Below are positions 53,726 through 61,437 of a DNA stretch of 64,000 bases, piece by piece. The DNA is from Herbidospora sakaeratensis (GTDB lineage Bacteria; Actinomycetota; Actinomycetes; Streptosporangiales; Streptosporangiaceae): assembly GCF_001570525.1 (NCBI RefSeq), contig NZ_BBXC01000008.1:783247-847246 (forward strand), read 5' to 3'. Below the pieces are notes generated by a model, which was not told the origin of the DNA, ran no database searches, and saw only the letters and a program-made list of their open reading frames with translations. Numbering within the stretch: position 1 is the stretch's first letter; each line of letters begins with the position of its first letter. The position numbers and the translations under genes were made by a program.

Positions 53726-54216
53726 TGTCAGCGATTCTGCGTACCCCAGCCGCCTCCCCCGCCGTCGCCTTCGCCCACTTCGCGGGCCGGTTGGCGGTGG
53801 AGACCGACGTGGCCGACGTGGCCCGCGACCTGGCCGAGGGGGTGAGCGGGGTGGTCGTGGTGGACGTCCGCAGCAAGGAGAGCTGGGACCAGGGGCACGT
53901 GCCAGGGGCGGTGCACATTCCGGTCAGCGAGATCGCCTCGGCGACGTTGCCGTTCGACCAGGTGATCGTCGTCTACTGCTGGAGCCCGGGGTGCAACGGG
54001 GCCCAGCAGGGCGGAGCCGCTTTTGCGCGGCTGGGGTATCGGGTCAAGGAGATGATCGGGGGGTTCGAGTACTGGGCCAAGGAGGGGTTCCCGGTCGAGC
54101 TGAGGGACGGGACGGTTCGGCGGCGGGCGGTGGATCCCCTGGTCGGGAACCTGTCAGCGGAGGGTGCCGAAGGTCCAGTGGGGGGCGTAGGGGTGGGGGT
54201 GGCCGGCGGGGGTTGA
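53725..54216 (+). CDS. rhodanese-like domain protein
   Basis: A 163-residue protein: rhodanese fold (about 30-130) with VVVVDVRSKESWDQGHVPGAVHIP, the active-site loop YCWSPGCNGAQQGG with Cys at the expected position, and LGYRVKEMIGGFEYWAKEGFP. Such proteins transfer or carry sulfane sulfur. The divergent GlxA-type regulator is the likely controller. The C-terminus becomes Gly/Val-rich. No clear RBS before ATG 53725. Confidence 0.88.
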   Translation: MSAILRTPAASPAVAFAHFAGRLAVETDVADVARDLAEGVSGVVVVDVRSKESWDQGHVPGAVHIPVSEIASATLPFDQVIVVYCWSPGCNGAQQGGAAFARLGYRVKEMIGGFEYWAKEGFPVELRDGTVRRRAVDPLVGNLSAEGAEGPVGGVGVGVAGGG

Positions 54217-54294
54217 GCGTTGCCTGTAGGTGGTGTGGTGACGGGGGAGGTCGCGGAGCAGGGCTGCGATGCGGGTTTTGACGGTGGTCGTCAT
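54154..54294 (-). CDS. possible 46-residue small basic protein
   Basis: ATG 54294 is preceded by GAAGGA five bases upstream and opens a frame MTTTVKTRIAALLRDLPRHH... rich in His, Arg and Pro, ending TLR at 54154. It overlaps the rhodanese 3' end by 63 bp. I recognise nothing in it; the good RBS is the only argument for it. Confidence 0.35.
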   Translation of the reverse strand: MTTTVKTRIAALLRDLPRHHTTYRQRSTPAGHPHPYAPHWTFGTLR

Positions 54295-54525
54295 GGGGGT
54301 CCTTCGGTGGTCACGGGGCGCCGGCTCTGGCCGGTCTTCTGGCGCGGCGCCGGTCTGTCGGCTGTCGCGCGGTCTCCCGTCTGGGCGGCGGGGACTTAGG
54401 TAGAGGATGCGGGGCCTGACTTGGGGCGGGTTTGGTCTCCGCTTGATGAGGACTGGGAGGGCCGGTCGGGGCGCTTCCCCGTCCCAGGCACCCTCCTCAG
54501 TCCGATAGACTCGTCTCACACCTTC

Positions 54526-54598
54526 GGGGCTATAGCGCAGCTGGTAGCGCACCTCCATGGCATGGAGGGGGTCAGGGGTTCGAATCCCCTTAGCTCCA
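54526..54598 (+). tRNA. tRNA-Ala (anticodon GGC)
   Basis: Seventy-three nucleotides forming a full cloverleaf: acceptor GGGGCTA/TAGCTCC with one G-T pair, D-arm GCGCAGCTGGTAGCGC, anticodon stem CCTCC/GGAGG with loop ATGGCAT (anticodon GGC, reading GCC), and T-arm AGGGGTTCGAATCCCCT. CCA is not encoded. Its 3' end begins the first copy of a repeat family found three more times downstream. Confidence 0.95.
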
Positions 54599-54857
54599 CG
54601 GGTAACGGGATGGCTCGTGGTTGTTGGCCCTTCGGGACCAACTGTCACGAGTCATTTCCCGTTTCTGCACACGGGGGGACGACCCCCCGAACCCCCCGAT
54701 ACGAGAGGGCTGTCGCCCCCTCGCGCTCCCCCGGCCGCTTTGCGGCCCTGCGTCGCTTTGCTCCGGGTCGCTTCGCTCCTGGCGAAGGGCTTCGCCCCTC
54801 GCGCTCCCCGATAGGGCCTCGCTCCGCTCGGACTGATCTCGCTTCGCTCGTTATTGG
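54590..54857 (+). repeat. hairpin-rich dispersed repeat, copy 1 (starts in tRNA-Ala)
   Basis: Starts with TTAGCTCCAC of the tRNA 3' end. Next comes a hairpin (GGCTCGTG ... CACGAGTC around a CCCTTCGGG tip) that could terminate the tRNA transcript, then GCACACGGGGGGACGACCCCCC, GAGAGGGCT...GCCCCCTCGCGCTCCC, and short TTCGCTC motifs, ending TTCGCTCGTTATTGG. No coding signal. Confidence 0.85.
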
Positions 54858-55071
54858 CTTTCAAGCCACATCCGCTCACGCTTCAGGGAGATATCTTTTA
54901 TTGACGAAAGCCGCCGCGTGCAATATTTCGTCATCATCAAACCTTGCATGAACGCCTGATCGGGGGACTCTCGACCATTCCTCGTCGGGCCTACGACTCA
55001 ACCTATTCCACGTCTTCATTTATGTTTTACACATAGCGATAACCTCGGACAGTTTCGCGAGCCCGTGGCCA
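54858..55071. other. AT-richer intergenic stretch with no gene seen
   Basis: Base composition drops clearly below that of the surroundings (TTTTATTGACG, TTTATGTTTTACACATAGCG). I see no gene, only a weak TGCAA...TTGCA pair near 54920-54950. The composition suggests transferred DNA. Confidence 0.4.
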
Positions 55072-55608
55072 TCAACCCCCTAGAGGCTCGTAGGCGAGGT
55101 CCGATTCGTTGAGCAGAGTGAAATCAGGAAGTGCGAGGGCCTCCAGCAACCGACTCAGTGCCTCCTCTGTTGAAGGGATCCGCAGACTGAGGAGTTCGGC
55201 AAGGCGGGCACGGGACGCGTTGATATCTGCATGATCGAACTCGGTTTCCAGCGCGGCTGTGGCTGATGCCATTGCCACTGCTCCATGAGGGGAGAACGCC
55301 AGGCAGTCTCTCCAGTACGGGACACACACGATCAGTTCGAGTGTGGAGGTCAGATCGTGGCCTATCACGCCGGCCTGACCTTCCGAGTCGGCGAACAGGA
55401 CGGGACGGTTGTCCGCAGCCTGGCCGCAGAGGAAGAAGGTTCCGCCGGAACCGTCACCGGCGATTGGCTCAAGGGGAGTACCGGACTCCAGGTGGACCGG
55501 CTCCACCGGATCGGTACGGGTGATGTCGAAGTCGAAAGGCCAGGCCAGTAGGGCTGCGGCATCCGGAGTGCGGTGGATGCGGTCCAGAAGGGAATCTTGG
55601 TGCGGCAT
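55072..55608 (-). CDS. hypothetical protein, possibly immunity-like
   Basis: A 178-residue acidic soluble protein with EPIAGDGSGGTFFLCG, RPVLFADSEGQAGVIG and LELIVCVPYWRDCLAF. The pattern recalls SMI1/SUKH-style immunity proteins that accumulate in accessory islands, but no toxin gene is next to it. Starts at ATG 55608. It lies between repeat copies 1 and 2. The function is not known. Confidence 0.65.
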   Translation of the reverse strand: MPHQDSLLDRIHRTPDAAALLAWPFDFDITRTDPVEPVHLESGTPLEPIAGDGSGGTFFLCGQAADNRPVLFADSEGQAGVIGHDLTSTLELIVCVPYWRDCLAFSPHGAVAMASATAALETEFDHADINASRARLAELLSLRIPSTEEALSRLLEALALPDFTLLNESDLAYEPLGG

Positions 55609-55783
55609 GGGGGGACGGTAACAGGCTTGGGCGAGGGCCGACGCACGGAAAGATCACGTGTGGGGAGATCGCCTGTTGAGTCGACGTCATCTGGATATCA
55701 GTCCAAAAATCCGTCATGGTCTGATGCTGAACTTCACACCTCTCACGATCGTCGAGGTCCGATCGTGTTCGAGTAAGCCAGCG

Positions 55784-56055
55784 TTAGCTCCACTGGTGAA
55801 TGGATGGCCCGTGGTTGTCGCCCCTTCGGGGCACCTGCCACGGGCCATTCACCATTTGCGCACACGGGGGGACGACCCCCCGAACCCCCCGACACGAGAG
55901 GGCTTCGCCCCCTCGCGCTCCCACTGGTCCGCTTTCGCGGCCCTGGCGTCGCTGTCGCTCCGGGTCGCTTCGCTCCTGGCGAAGGGCTCCGCCCCTCGCG
56001 CTCCCTGGACGGGCCTCGCTTCGCTCGGTTCGATCTCGCTTCGCTCGGTTACTGG
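55784..56055 (+). repeat. hairpin-rich dispersed repeat, copy 2
   Basis: Starts TTAGCTCCACTGGTGAATG. It then has a very stable hairpin: TGGCCCGTGG and CCACGGGCCA flank an inner GCCCC-TTCG-GGGC tip (a UUCG tetraloop). The GCACACGGGGGGACGACCCCCC block and TTCGCTC-rich segments follow as in copy 1. Nearly identical to copy 3 over its first 110 bases. Confidence 0.85.
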
Positions 56056-56116
56056 GCTCAACACCGGTTCAGGCAGGGGAAGGGCGGCTCGACCCCAGCC
56101 GGACAGGTCTCGGCCG

Positions 56117-56563
56117 TCAGCCTTGCACCTCACCAGGAAGGTCTGAGGACTCGTCAGCTTCTCCGGAGCTCGTTCGCCCTTCGACGCACTCCAGATTCAG
56201 CGCCCGAAGCTTCTTGGCGATCTCGGTCGCATCGTCGACTTTGCCGGTGGTGACGGCAATGACCAATTCTTCAGCGGCGTCGGCATCGGTGCCCACGAGG
56301 GTCTCGCCGTTGAGTTCCAGGAAAACGACGGCGCAGGTCCAGCCCAGCCGTTTGTTGCCGTCAACCAGAGGGTGGCCGATGATCAGGCTCTGCATCAGGG
56401 CCGCTGCCTTGGTCCACACATCGGCGTACGCGTCCTGGCCGAAGACACTGGTCTGCGGGCGTAGAACGGCCGCGTGCAGGAGACCACCGTCACGCAGCCC
56501 GACCGAAGGCAGGATTTCCTCGGCGATGGCCAGAACGTCGGTCGTGGTCAGATAGACCGTCAT
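56117..56563 (-). CDS. doc: Doc-type (Fic family) toxin
   Basis: A 148-residue death-on-curing toxin. The Fic motif reads HPLVDGNKRLGW, with the His and the GNKR of the Doc subgroup, and the N-terminal YLTTTDVLAIAEEIL is typical. Doc phosphorylates elongation factor Tu and blocks translation in characterised systems. Its ATG overlaps the antitoxin stop by 4 bp (ATGA), the usual antitoxin-first order. It sits between two repeat copies in the tRNA-proximal island. Confidence 0.92.
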   Translation of the reverse strand: MTVYLTTTDVLAIAEEILPSVGLRDGGLLHAAVLRPQTSVFGQDAYADVWTKAAALMQSLIIGHPLVDGNKRLGWTCAVVFLELNGETLVGTDADAAEELVIAVTTGKVDDATEIAKKLRALNLECVEGRTSSGEADESSDLPGEVQG

Positions 56564-56760
56564 TGGGACAGACGGCGCAGAAGTTCCGCGTCCCGCTGGG
56601 CGACTTTACGGGCGATGGCCCGCACCGCGCTCGTCTGACGGCGGGCCAAGTGCTCCTCGATCGCGATCACGATCTCGGTGTTCAGGCTGTTGCCGTCCTC
56701 TTCGGCCACGGCCCGCAGCCGACCATGAACCTCATCAGGCAGCCTCAGTCGAAGTTCCAT
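56560..56760 (-). CDS. ribbon-helix-helix antitoxin of the Doc pair
   Basis: A 66-residue protein with an N-terminal Arc/RHH fold (MELRLRLPDEVHGRLRAVAE ... SLNTEIVIAIEEHL) that should bind DNA as a dimer and autoregulate the operon. The C-terminal tail (RKVAQRDAELLRRLSQ) would neutralise the toxin. ATG 56760; GGAGG lies about 12 bases upstream, a little far. The operator at 56768-56788 overlaps this leader. Confidence 0.85.
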   Translation of the reverse strand: MELRLRLPDEVHGRLRAVAEEDGNSLNTEIVIAIEEHLARRQTSAVRAIARKVAQRDAELLRRLSQ

Positions 56761-56767
56761 TCCATGA

Positions 56768-56788
56768 TGATACCTCCAAGCGGTATCA
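56768..56788. promoter_or_regulatory. operator of the doc toxin-antitoxin operon
   Basis: TGATACC (56768-56774) and GGTATCA (56782-56788) form a perfect inverted repeat with a 7-nt spacer immediately upstream of the antitoxin start. It is well placed for RHH autorepression. Confidence 0.6.
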
Positions 56789-56841
56789 AATAGTGGGGTC
56801 ACCTCGGACGCGGCGAAGTGCCGGGTTCGACCAAGCGAGCG

Positions 56842-56994
56842 TTAGCTCCACTGGTGAATGAATGGCCCGTGGTTGTTGCCCCTTCGGGGCACCTGCCACG
56901 GGCCATTCACCTTTTGCGCACACGGGGGGACGCCCCCCCGATACGAGAGGGCTTCGCCCCCTCGCGCTCCCTGGACTGGCCTCGCTTCGCTCGA
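56842..56994 (+). repeat. hairpin-rich dispersed repeat, copy 3 (shortened)
   Basis: Same start as copy 2 (TTAGCTCCACTGGTGAATG) and the same UUCG-tipped hairpin. It lacks the middle CGAACCCCCCG and the GCTTTCGCGGCC...CTCCTGGCG segments, so it is a shorter version, ending CTCGCTTCGCTCG. Confidence 0.85.
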
Positions 56995-57661
56995 TCGTCT
57001 GGATCGAAGGTCTCCATCGGCTACACGTCAATGCTTTGGTCGGCTTTGGCGCCGGACCGGAACTCGGAGCCGAGCTTGTCTTGCTCGTAATGTGAACAAC
57101 CATGTCAGGCGCAATAACTTTTGCGACCCATTTTCGGCCTGCCTATTCAACTTCATTGAGCGAGCGGAGCCCTATCGCGTCCGCGAATACTGGGTCCATT
57201 CGCTGGAGGGTCGTATATCGTAGATGGCAGGATCCGCTTTTCAGAAGTTACGGGTGGACGCCCCCTGTCCACGGTCAACTATAGCGCCCTAAGTCGTTGG
57301 GCTCTTCTTTCTCTATGGCGATTGATGGGCGCGCGGAGCCAAACAGGAGGCAACGGCTCTTCCAACGATCACGGGCTTGAGCCGGTGATACGGGCGACGG
57401 AATCGGGATGGTTGCGATCGCCACTCATGTTCGAGACGAACGATTGACGGACTTCGCAAGGGACTTGGTCATCTTCGAGGTTCCGCTGGGTTGCGGGGCG
57501 CCCCTGCACGGAGCGACATCACCGGAGGGACGGTCTCTGTCGTGTGAATTTCCGTGTGAGCTCCCCCTTTCCGCATTCGGTAATACGACGTACTCCGGCG
57601 GTGACGGCACCGTTGTACTCCTGGCGTGACAACCGTCGCATTTCCCAGGAAGGCAACAATC
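56995..57661. other. intergenic stretch, possible gene remnant, otherwise nothing recognised
   Basis: No convincing gene. One plus-strand frame ends at 57223 with a protein-like stretch (FIERAEPYRVREYWVHSLEG), perhaps the tail of a decayed gene. A short frame at 57408-57629 has no recognisable features. The last 60 bases contain the promoter region of the next gene. Confidence 0.3.
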
Positions 57662-58213
57662 GTGACAATCAAGAACGGTCTCCGCGCGCTGGCAATGGGA
57701 GCTCTGCTCGCCATCCCCCTCGCGGCCGTCAGCGCCACGCCCGCGATGGCCGCCACCAATGTGGTGGCGTCCGGCGGGCAGTTGTTCGTCAGCGCGGGGT
57801 TCGCCGGCGACGACATCTCCATCAACGTCGAAGACGGTTTCCTCGTCGTCAGGAACTTCAACGACGCCATCTTCGCGGGCAGCGTCACCTGCACGAACGT
57901 CGACCCCCGCACGGTCCGGTGCGCTGGCACGGGCATCACCAAGATGCTGGTGCGCACCAACACGGGGGCCGACACGGTGCGGAACAACACCGCCCTCCCG
58001 ACCCAGGCCTTTCTCGGGCCGGACGGCGACCTCTACTACGGCGGCTCGGCCCGCGACCTCGTCTCAGGCGAGGGCGGCAACGACCTCATGGACGGCAACG
58101 GGGGCAACGACGTCCTGATGGGCGACGAGGGCGGATTCGACCAGGTCTTCGGCGGTCCGGGCACCGACCTGTGCACGGCCGAGAACGAGACCACCTGCGA
58201 GGGGGACGCATAA
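57662..58213 (+). CDS. secreted RTX-like calcium-binding protein
   Basis: A 183-residue exported protein. Sec signal peptide (about 1-32; ALAMGALLAIPLAAVSATPAMA), a beta-rich middle, and a C-terminal run of haemolysin-type nonapeptide repeats (GEGGNDLMDGNGGNDVLMGDEGG) that should bind Ca2+, closed by a Cys pair. GTG 57662 has AGGAAGG about 9 bases upstream; the GTG at 57626 would lengthen the signal peptide. Unlike true RTX toxins it has no catalytic domain. Function unknown. Confidence 0.8.
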   Translation: MTIKNGLRALAMGALLAIPLAAVSATPAMAATNVVASGGQLFVSAGFAGDDISINVEDGFLVVRNFNDAIFAGSVTCTNVDPRTVRCAGTGITKMLVRTNTGADTVRNNTALPTQAFLGPDGDLYYGGSARDLVSGEGGNDLMDGNGGNDVLMGDEGGFDQVFGGPGTDLCTAENETTCEGDA

Positions 58214-58407
58214 CACCGAAGGACATCGGGCTGGACCGGCTCCCCGGGTCGCCGAGGGCAGGCGGCCTCGCTTGAACCGGGCTGTCGGCCGATCTCGTCG
58301 CCGCCCCGGGGTTCGCGCGGCTCGACCCGCAGTGTGGCGTGTTCACTCCGGGCCAGACGCCATCATTCATGAGACATCTCGATCCGGCTGATCCAAGTGA
58401 ACGAGCG

Positions 58408-58587
58408 TCAGCTCCACTCTCGGAACGGCTCGTGGTTGACGCCCTTGGGGCGGCTGTCACGAGCTGTTCCTCGTTTACACCGAGCTCGCCCCCTCGCGCT
58501 CCCCTGCGCCGCATTCGCGTCCCGGCGTCGCTCCGTTCCGAGGTCGCTCTCGCTCCCTGACAGGGCCTCGCTTCGCTCGTTATTGGG
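58408..58587 (+). repeat. hairpin-rich dispersed repeat, copy 4 (diverged)
   Basis: Starts TCAGCTCCACTC. The hairpin GGCTCGTGG...CACGAGC around a CCCTTGGGG tip corresponds to copy 1, followed by CGCCCCCTCGCGCTCCC and CTTCGCTCGTTATTGGG, the same end as copy 1. Confidence 0.75.
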
Positions 58588-58606
58588 TCCCAGGTCAGGC
58601 GCGCGT

Positions 58607-59407
58607 TTACTCAGACGATTTGTCATGACTGACGTTTGGGACTTCGTCGTTCTCGACGTACTTACGGCCAGGCCATCGCCATGCGTTGCCGCGACGTCGG
58701 GAAAATGAAAGCATCAGTTCAGGCGGAATGATCGCTGTCCGGCGAGCGTGGACTGTTCGCGGGAGGCGACGGGCGAACTCGGCCTCGTCCTCGAAATCCC
58801 AGTCGTCGCCGTGAGGTGACGCCGGGTGCTCCGTCTCGATGCCGGGGAGCAAGGGAAACCTGCTGTGTGCTCCCTTCGACTCCGCGCGTTCATACAGGTC
58901 GTCTCGGCCGGTCGCTTTCTTATAGGCGTGGAGGGCGGCGTACTGCATCAGTTCGAACTCGGGATATTCGTCGTACGCCCACGGGTCCCGGCGGGTCTTG
59001 GTGATCCTGATCAGCCGGAAGGCTCCTCCCCTCGACCAGGACGTATGCCGGTGGCCGTGGAAGAAGAACTGTTCGAGTTCGAGGAGACGGCGGACTTGCG
59101 GGAGGTCGATCAAGGCGTCCGGGTCGTCGGCGACGGACTCGTAGGCGTTGCGGCCCAGGCTGATCAACCAGGAAACGAAATATTCGAACCCATTGGTGCC
59201 AGGCAGGCCCAGAGTCGACCAGGCCGACGCCCACATGTCGTATGAGCAGGCGCGATTGGCCATCGCGATCCATTGGCATCTGAAGTCGACCATCTCTTCG
59301 GCAGGTAGGGCGACGAGGCGATCTTCCAGAACACGAAGCCGCTCGGCGCGGTTCCTGGACTCGCGCGCGGAGTCTTCGATCAGATCCCAGAAGCCGTTGA
59401 CGTCCAT
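58607..59407 (-). CDS. DUF4240 domain protein
   Basis: A 266-residue soluble protein. The N-terminal half matches DUF4240 (MDVNGFWDLIEDSARESR, PAEEMVDFRCQWIAMANRACSYDMW with the domain's Trp/Tyr pattern, GTNGFEYFVSWLISLGRNAY). The C-terminal part (DWDFEDEAEFARRLPR) is poorly conserved. ATG 59407 gives the normal family start. Function unknown; related proteins often occur in accessory regions. Confidence 0.8.
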   Translation of the reverse strand: MDVNGFWDLIEDSARESRNRAERLRVLEDRLVALPAEEMVDFRCQWIAMANRACSYDMWASAWSTLGLPGTNGFEYFVSWLISLGRNAYESVADDPDALIDLPQVRRLLELEQFFFHGHRHTSWSRGGAFRLIRITKTRRDPWAYDEYPEFELMQYAALHAYKKATGRDDLYERAESKGAHSRFPLLPGIETEHPASPHGDDWDFEDEAEFARRLPRTVHARRTAIIPPELMLSFSRRRGNAWRWPGRKYVENDEVPNVSHDKSSE

Positions 59408-59638
59408 GAGAGGAGATTGTGCAGGAAACCCCGCGCGAAGCCGGCCCGTGGAAACGAACCACGTTTTGCGTAATCTGCGGGAATGGCCGTCCATTTCGCC
59501 CTCGAACTCCCTCGCTTCGCTCGATTGCCGTTGTGCAGGTAGATCCGAATAGCGCCGTACCCCGCCTTCGGTGCACACTGCGCGCGGGTCCGAGGTTCCG
59601 CGCGCAGCAGCACCACGATTCGCGTCACGCCCGATCGT

Positions 59639-60301
59639 CTACCTCGGCGGCCGCGGCGTCGTCGGCAGGCAGGCGCGCACGCCTCCTTCCGCCCCCCGGT
59701 TGAAGAAGGCGATGCGTTGCTCGGCGGAGCCGTGGTCGCCGACGTCGGTCCACGGGGTGCGGTCGCCCATGCGGCGCAGGGCGGCGCGGAGTTCGGCCAC
59801 GTCGCCGTCCTCGAAGAGGAGCGTCTTCTGGGCCGCGGCGCCGAACAGTACGGCGCCGGCGAAGCAGTCGGCCTGGAGTTCCTGGGCGCGGGGTACCAGG
59901 GAGCGCTGGATCCTGGCCTGGACGGCGTGGCCCCACTCGTGGGCGATGACGAGGTAGACCCAGGCGTCACCGGAACGGTAGCCGCTGGCCATGAGGTCGA
60001 AGTCCCAGGCGATGAAGTCGCCGGGCACGCAGTAGAAGGCGTTGCCGAAGCCGGTGCGGCTACCGCCGCAGGCCGGCGGCTGCCGTACGCCCCGCCGGAA
60101 GGAGCCGAAGACCTTGGGGGGCTGATAGGCGCCGGTGAAGAAGCTGGACCAGTTGCGGGCCCAGTAAGCGTTCGTCACGTTGATCGCGGTGGTCATGTCG
60201 GCGTTGATGTCGTCGGGAACGCGCGGCGCCGCGTTCGCCGGGGCGGCTATGAGCAGGGACGATGTCAGGAGTGCGGCAAGGGCCGCCGATCGGATGCGCA
60301 T
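59639..60301 (-). CDS. secreted neutral zinc metallopeptidase-like protein
   Basis: A 220-residue exported protein: Sec signal peptide (about 1-25, SLLIAAPANA-AP) and a YpfJ-type neutral zinc peptidase domain with the HEWGH zinc motif in LVIAHEWGHAVQ, the downstream third-ligand region QELQADCFAGA, and two Cys that could be linked. ATG 60301 gives the clean signal peptide; ATG 60337 is an alternative. It is on the same strand as, and 116 bp downstream of, the radical SAM gene, so it could be part of the RiPP operon (for example as a leader protease) or unrelated. Confidence 0.8.
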   Translation of the reverse strand: MRIRSAALAALLTSSLLIAAPANAAPRVPDDINADMTTAINVTNAYWARNWSSFFTGAYQPPKVFGSFRRGVRQPPACGGSRTGFGNAFYCVPGDFIAWDFDLMASGYRSGDAWVYLVIAHEWGHAVQARIQRSLVPRAQELQADCFAGAVLFGAAAQKTLLFEDGDVAELRAALRRMGDRTPWTDVGDHGSAEQRIAFFNRGAEGGVRACLPTTPRPPR

Positions 60302-60417
60302 GGAGGTCCCGGTGTCCGTGGGGGAATGGGACTCCATTGGAAACGACCTCGCGCAGAGGCGAATGTGGCGTTTTTCATAGATGCGCGAACGATGTCAGAT
60401 GCGCATCGATGGTTTCA

Positions 60418-61437
60418 CTACAACACGGGGAATTCGGGGCGGCGGCTGATTCGTTCGCGGACGGCGGTGGTGCCGAAACGCTGGTCGATGAGGCGTGCCG
60501 CCTCGGCCCACTGCTTCATGGTCTTCACCCCGCTCAGGGCGTTCGTGACGAAGGGGTCGCTCCATCGGGCCTTCGCGCGTTTCCACAACACGTCGGGGGG
60601 ATCGCTGAGAACGTTTCCCACCGTTCCCTCGTAGATGGGCATCGCCCGCACCTCTCCGTCCGGTTCGATTTGCAGGACGTTGAAGACGATGCCGCGGGCC
60701 ACCAATTCGGGGTGCATCTGCAGGATGCGGTTGTCGGTCGTGCCCACCGTCACCGAGGCGGGTGCGAGGGCTCGTAGCCGCTGGGCGTGGCCCGGGTCGT
60801 TCAACTGCTTGATCTGTTCCTCGGTGAGCAGTTCGTGTTCGTCGAATCGTGCACGGCTTGCCAGGCCTCCCGGTACGGCCGCTCCGAAGGCGACGAATCG
60901 GAGATGGCCGAACCGGGGCGCGATGGTCTCGCAGAACAGCTCCATCTGCTGGAAGTTGCTCTGCAACAGGATGCAGTCGATGCCGAAGTTGAGGGGTCGC
61001 TCCGCGCCGACCTCGTCCAGAATCGTCAGCGCGCGCATCGCGCGGGAGAACGAGCCCTGCCTGCCGCGGATGCGGTCGTGCACCTCGGGGGTCGCGCCGT
61101 CGACGCTGACCACGATCTTGTCGCAGACGTCGGCCAGTTTCCGGGCGGTGTCGTGGTCCATCAGCCAGCCGCTGGTGTAGACGGCGACCTTCAGGCCGGC
61201 GGCGGCCATGCGTTCGATGACCTGGATCAGGTTCGGGATCAGCAGCGGTTCGCCTCCGGCGATCGAGACCCCGTGCGGCCGCATGGCGGCGATGGCCTCG
61301 GCGACGCGCAGCATGCCGTCCTCGCTCAATCGTCGTGCGGGCCGCCGGCCCGACTCCGAATAGCAGTGGACGCACCGCAGCGGGCAAGCGTAGGTGATGT
61401 CCCAGATCACCTCGTCGGGGCCTTCGTGACTTTCCAT
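60418..61437 (-). CDS. radical SAM enzyme of the RiPP cluster (no SPASM)
   Basis: A 339-residue radical S-adenosylmethionine enzyme. The [4Fe-4S] motif is CPLRCVHC within VIWDITYACPLRC; SIAGGEPLL is the SAM-contacting GGE motif, and VSVDGATPEVHDRIRG is the usual middle signature. The C-terminal third has no Cys cluster, so no SPASM or twitch auxiliary cluster is present. The ATG at 61437 has AAGGAG seven bases upstream and overlaps the peptidase stop by 31 bp. It probably installs a radical modification (for example a C-C or thioether link, epimerisation or methylation) on the precursor encoded at 63204. The exact chemistry is unknown. Confidence 0.9.
   Translation of the reverse strand: MESHEGPDEVIWDITYACPLRCVHCYSESGRRPARRLSEDGMLRVAEAIAAMRPHGVSIAGGEPLLIPNLIQVIERMAAAGLKVAVYTSGWLMDHDTARKLADVCDKIVVSVDGATPEVHDRIRGRQGSFSRAMRALTILDEVGAERPLNFGIDCILLQSNFQQMELFCETIAPRFGHLRFVAFGAAVPGGLASRARFDEHELLTEEQIKQLNDPGHAQRLRALAPASVTVGTTDNRILQMHPELVARGIVFNVLQIEPDGEVRAMPIYEGTVGNVLSDPPDVLWKRAKARWSDPFVTNALSGVKTMKQWAEAARLIDQRFGTTAVRERISRRPEFPVL

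Noticed and set aside
54421-54951. Apparent proteins over the tRNA and the hairpin repeats (also near 55,800-56,500 and 56,860-57,220)
   Set aside because: They translate the repeat family in several frames (PLALP, ASLRS-type strings) and cross a tRNA gene, so no real protein is supported.
54526-58587. Integrated plasmid or prophage with integrase at tRNA-Ala
   Set aside because: No integrase, excisionase, replication or structural gene was found, so only an island-like region can be claimed.
59639-60301. Zinc metallopeptidase as a firm member of the RiPP cluster
   Set aside because: It is only 116 bp downstream on the same strand, but YpfJ-type secreted peptidases are common housekeeping proteins, so membership is left open.
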